In this document: piece by piece, positions 61,203-64,000 of the stretch
Layout: each line of letters begins with the position of its first letter
How positions within the stretch are numbered: the first letter of the stretch is position 1
Assembly: GCF_011420305.2 (NCBI RefSeq)
Contig: NZ_CP061769.1
Location: 3,397,001-3,461,000 of the forward strand
DNA length: 64,000 bases
From: Nocardioides ochotonae
Lineage (GTDB): Bacteria; Actinomycetota; Actinomycetes; Propionibacteriales; Nocardioidaceae
Reading direction: 5' to 3'
Program-made: the position numbers and the translations under genes
Notes under the pieces: generated by a model
What the model was told of the DNA's origin: nothing
The model's database searches: none
The model's input: only the letters and a program-made list of their open reading frames with translations

Positions 61203-61234
61203 AGGCCCGCCCCCGGCGAACCGGGGACGGGCCT
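61203..61234. terminator. Terminator between sigma-like gene and sucD
   Basis: A 14-bp stem with one mismatch (61203-61216 with 61221-61234) and a four-base loop that reads TTCG on the sucD strand, a stable tetraloop. It ends both convergent transcripts. Confidence 0.75.
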
Positions 61235-61259
61235 ACGCAGTGATCGTTGGATCAGTGGC

Positions 61260-62144
61260 TCACGCCAGGTCCTTCATGATCTCGCGCATGAGGGCGGCGG
61301 TCTCGGACGGCGTCTTGCCGACCTTCACGCCGACGGCCTCGAGGGCCTCCTTCTTGGCCTGCGCGGTGCCCGAGGAGCCCGACACGATGGCGCCGGCGTG
61401 GCCCATGGTCTTGCCCTCCGGGGCGGTGAAGCCCGCGACGTAGCCGACGACCGGCTTGGTCACGTGCTCCTTGATGTACGCCGCGGCGCGCTCCTCGGCG
61501 TCGCCGCCGATCTCGCCGATCATCACGATCGCCTTGGTCTCCGGGTCGTTCTCGAAGGCCTCGAGGGCGTCGATGTGCGTGGTGCCGATGATCGGGTCGC
61601 CGCCGATGCCGATGGCGGTCGAGAAGCCGTAGTCACGCAGCTCGTACATCATCTGGTAGGTCAGGGTGCCCGACTTGGAGACCAGGCCGATGGGGCCCTT
61701 GCCCGCGATGGTGTGCGGCGTGATGCCGGCCAGCGACTCCTCCGGCGAGATGATGCCGGGGCAGTTGGGGCCGATCATCCGGGTCTTCTTGCCCTGCAGG
61801 TAGGCGAAGACCTCGGCGCTGTCCTGCACCGGGACGCCCTCGGTGATGACCACGAGCAGCGGGATCTCGGCGTCGATGGCCTCGATGCACGCGTCCTTGG
61901 TGAACGCCGGCGGCACGAAGGCGACCGAGACGTCGGCGCCGGTGGCCTTCATGGCCTCCTCGACAGTGCCGAAGACCGGGAGCTCCTTGCCGTTGAGCTC
62001 GACGGTGGTGCCGGCCTTGCGGGCGTTGACACCGCCCACGATGTTGGAGTCCGCCTGGAGCATCAGGTTGGTGTGCTTGGAGCCCATCCCGCCCGTGATG
62101 CCCTGGACGATGATCTTGGAGTCCTTGTTGAGGTAGATCGTCAT
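61260..62144 (-). CDS. sucD: Succinyl-CoA synthetase alpha subunit
   Basis: Substrate-level phosphorylation at succinyl-CoA. The 294 residues begin with [24 protein letters not shown] (CoA-binding Rossmann), contain [12 protein letters not shown] and the phospho-histidine His249 in [11 protein letters not shown]. It starts 19 bp after sucC and both form an operon. It shares succinyl-CoA with the MutAB product in this window. Confidence 0.97.
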   Translation of the reverse strand: MTIYLNKDSKIIVQGITGGMGSKHTNLMLQADSNIVGGVNARKAGTTVELNGKELPVFGTVEEAMKATGADVSVAFVPPAFTKDACIEAIDAEIPLLVVITEGVPVQDSAEVFAYLQGKKTRMIGPNCPGIISPEESLAGITPHTIAGKGPIGLVSKSGTLTYQMMYELRDYGFSTAIGIGGDPIIGTTHIDALEAFENDPETKAIVMIGEIGGDAEERAAAYIKEHVTKPVVGYVAGFTAPEGKTMGHAGAIVSGSSGTAQAKKEALEAVGVKVGKTPSETAALMREIMKDLA

Positions 62145-62163
62145 GTTGTCAGGTCTCCGTATC

Positions 62164-63330
62164 TCAGGCGTTCGCCAGCTCGGCGGCCTTGTCGGCCGCG
62201 CCGTCCATGGTGTCGACCTGGGTCACGAGCGGGTGGTTCAGCTCGTCCAGGATCGCGCGGCCCTGCTCGACGTTGTTGCCGTCGAGACGGACGACCAGCG
62301 GCTTGGTGGCGTTGTCGCCGAGGATCTCCAGGGCACCCTTGATGCCGTTGGCGACCTCGTCGCACGCGGTGATGCCGCCGAAGACGTTCACGAACACGCT
62401 CTTGACCTGCGGGTCGTTGAGGATCACGTCGAGGCCGTTCGCCATCACGGTGGCGTTGGCGCCGCCGCCGATGTCGAGGAAGTTGGCCGGCTTCACGCCG
62501 CCGTGCGCCTCGCCGGCGTACGCGACGACGTCCAGGGTCGACATGACCAGGCCCGCGCCGTTGCCGATGATGCCCACGGCACCGTCGAGCTTGACGTAGT
62601 TGAGGCCGAGGTCCTTGGCCTTCGCCTCGAGCGGGTCGGCCTCCTCACGGATCTCGAACTGCGCGTGGTCGGGGTGCCGGAACTCCGAGGCGTTGTCGTC
62701 GAGCGACACCTTGCCGTCGAGGGCCTCCAGCTTGTCGCCCTCGAGGCGGGCCAGTGGGTTGACCTCGACCAGGGTCGCGTCCTCCTCGACGTAGACCTTC
62801 CACAGCGCCTGGACCATCTCGATGGCCTGGTCACGCAGCTCGGCGGGGAACTTGGCCTCGTCGACGATCGCGGCGGCCTTCTCGGGGGTGACCCCCTCCA
62901 GCGCGTCGATCGGGATCTGGCGGACGGCCTCGGGGTTGGTCTTGGCGACCTCCTCGATCTCCACACCACCCTCGACCGAGGCGATGCACAGGTGCGAGCG
63001 GTTCGCGCGGTCGAGGAGGAAGGAGAAGTAGTACTCCTCCACCGGCGGGGTGGCCGGGGTGACCAGGACACGGTTGACCGTGAGGCCCTTGATCTCCATG
63101 CCGAGGATGTTGGAGGCGTGCTCGAAGGCGTCGTCGGCCGTCTTGGCGATCTTGACTCCACCGGCCTTGCCGCGGCCGCCGGCCTTGACCTGAGCCTTGA
63201 TGACGGTCACGCCGCCCAGCTGCTCGGCGGCGGCCTTGGCCTCCTCGGCGGTCTCGACGACCACTCCGAGGGTGGTGGCCACGCCATGCTTGGCGAAGAG
63301 TTCCTTCGCCTGGTACTCCATCAGATCCAC
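62164..63330 (-). CDS. sucC: Succinyl-CoA synthetase beta subunit
   Basis: ATP-grasp subunit of 388 residues: [16 protein letters not shown] at the N-terminus, [19 protein letters not shown] in the nucleotide site, VEVNPLA and the [25 protein letters not shown] loop (here [19 protein letters not shown]) and [18 protein letters not shown]. The GTG at 63330 (VDLMEYQ) is preferred, with GGTGG 5 nt upstream; GTG 63339 would give a start inside that site. First gene of sucCD. Confidence 0.96.
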   Translation of the reverse strand: MDLMEYQAKELFAKHGVATTLGVVVETAEEAKAAAEQLGGVTVIKAQVKAGGRGKAGGVKIAKTADDAFEHASNILGMEIKGLTVNRVLVTPATPPVEEYYFSFLLDRANRSHLCIASVEGGVEIEEVAKTNPEAVRQIPIDALEGVTPEKAAAIVDEAKFPAELRDQAIEMVQALWKVYVEEDATLVEVNPLARLEGDKLEALDGKVSLDDNASEFRHPDHAQFEIREEADPLEAKAKDLGLNYVKLDGAVGIIGNGAGLVMSTLDVVAYAGEAHGGVKPANFLDIGGGANATVMANGLDVILNDPQVKSVFVNVFGGITACDEVANGIKGALEILGDNATKPLVVRLDGNNVEQGRAILDELNHPLVTQVDTMDGAADKAAELANA

Positions 63331-63843
63331 TGATTCCACCAGTCTCTAGTCAGCGTGCAGTCAACGGGTTGGCACCGGAGCCCTCGACCCAAGACACAGG
63401 CCGGCCTTCTCGGCACACCCGCCGCACATTAGTCCCGCAGGCCCCCCGGGCACGAGAGCCGACCAGGGCGAGTGACGCACGACATAGGCCCTTCGGGCCG
63501 GCGCACGACGACCTCGAGACCCATGACAGCGCACCTGGGGAGGTCGAGACCGCCCGACGGCACCCATGCGCTACCTTCTGCGAGGCAACGTCGAGATCGG
63601 GCTTTGTACCCAGATCTGAGGTGGACGGGGCCGAATTTGATCGTGATCCCCGCCACGTCCCACAGAGTGAAACGTGGTCCAGGGCACCGGCTCTCCGCGT
63701 GGACTGTGGGAATCGCCCCCCAACAAGTCAGATCCGCGTCACAATCGGCCAAACAGAAGATTCAAGAGGGCACGAAGGCTCCGCTAGAGTCTTCCTCGCC
63801 TGTCCGAAGCACGAGACGCACTGACACATGTGGAGCCATTGTT
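63331..63843. other. 513-bp intergenic region upstream of sucC and the last gene
   Basis: Longest gene-free stretch in the window, between divergent genes. Base composition from about 63560 is less GC-rich than the rest, fitting promoter and leader sequence. I see a small GGCCC-TTC-GGGCC hairpin at 63487-63499 and a possible promoter for the plus-strand gene: TTCAAG (63761-63766), 18 bp, TAGAGT (63785-63790). Two open frames here (63369-63824 and 63472-63852) have no coding character. I looked for, and did not find, the conserved blocks of a c-di-AMP (ydaO) riboswitch. Confidence 0.5.
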
Positions 63844-64000
63844 CATGGGTAATCACCGAGCGGAACGTCGCGGCGCTCGCCGCCGACCCTCGGAGACCAC
63901 GCACATCAGGTACGCCGGTAAGCGCGTCGCCGGGCGTAGTGACACTCCGACCATCGAACTGACCACGACTGCGGCCGGCACCACGCTGACCGAGGCACTC
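63844..64000 (+). CDS. N-terminus of a basic, probably exported protein, cut by window edge
   Basis: The frame is open from the ATG at 63844 to the end of the window, 52 codons. The first ~30 residues are very basic ([17 protein letters not shown]), then a Thr-rich stretch (ELTTTAAGTTLTEAL). Short basic MGxHR starts of this kind occur in actinobacterial cell-wall hydrolases (M23 peptidases and Rpf-like proteins), and an M23 peptidase gene often lies next to sucC, so that is the best guess. No catalytic part is visible; identity is inference from position. Confidence 0.45.

Noticed and set aside
63331..63843. Possible c-di-AMP (ydaO) riboswitch before the last gene
   Set aside because: Such riboswitches often precede actinobacterial wall-hydrolase genes, but none of the conserved blocks could be found here.

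Overview
The window is one continuous piece of a high-GC actinobacterial chromosome, most likely from Nocardioides or a close relative (Nocardioidaceae). The basis is the very high GC with many GTG starts, DtxR/IdeR-type iron boxes, HtaA-domain heme proteins, a monomeric isocitrate dehydrogenase, a DUF222/HNH gene, and a gene order (lpdA - PNP - pmm - deoC - add - deoA - cdd - BMP transporter - sdhCAB - trpS - mdh - folD - purH - purN - perM - sucDC) that follows the core of other actinobacterial chromosomes. I see no tRNA, rRNA, CRISPR array, insertion sequence or prophage.

Layout. 1-3949: the 3' part of the window cuts lpdA (reverse strand), followed by a gamma-glutamylcyclotransferase-like gene, purine nucleoside phosphorylase and two tandem TetR regulators. 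4070-12106: an iron-regulated heme acquisition locus, made of heme oxygenase on the plus strand and, divergently, an operon hmuT-hmuU-hmuV plus three exported surface proteins (two with HtaA domains). Two DtxR/IdeR-like boxes lie in the shared intergenic region. 12103-30070: nucleoside and deoxyribose salvage (phosphopentomutase/phosphomannomutase, deoC, uridine-kinase-like, adenosine deaminase, thymidine phosphorylase, cytidine deaminase and a BMP-family nucleoside ABC transporter), with accessory genes between them: a MaoC-like hydratase, a thioesterase, a frameshifted HNH gene, an unusual Ser-x-x triplet-repeat membrane protein, an OYE-type reductase and an M20 amidohydrolase. 30187-38840: methylmalonyl-CoA mutase (mutA-mutB-meaB), which yields succinyl-CoA, divergent from sdhCAB, which oxidises succinate. 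An iron box lies between them. 38953-48787: a trpS - RNA ligase - YihY - small membrane protein operon, an MFS exporter, a FUSC protein and a 1202-residue fused ABC exporter. 48936-63330: central metabolism (icd, mdh, sucCD), an aquaporin with a Gln/Gly-rich tail, one-carbon/purine genes (folD, purH with a ZTP riboswitch, purN), perM and a membrane-anchored sigma-factor-like sensor. The window ends in the first 52 codons of a plus-strand gene.

How it fits together. Nucleosides imported by the BMP transporter are split by PNP, DeoA, Cdd and Add; the pentose phosphates pass through the mutase and DeoC into glycolysis. Propionyl-derived methylmalonyl-CoA enters the TCA cycle, four enzymes or enzyme complexes of which (Icd, SucCD, Sdh, Mdh) are coded here, and lpdA supplies the E3 subunit. 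Heme and iron regulation touches both the hmu locus and, probably, sdh. Many genes carry a TAnnnT box 6-7 nt before the start codon and are therefore probably leaderless.

The most unusual items are the 27-unit Ser-x-x protein (19774-20151), the sigma-like/transmembrane/duplicated-sensor protein (59325-61157), and the HtaA-domain proteins in which the usual heme-ligand positions look substituted.
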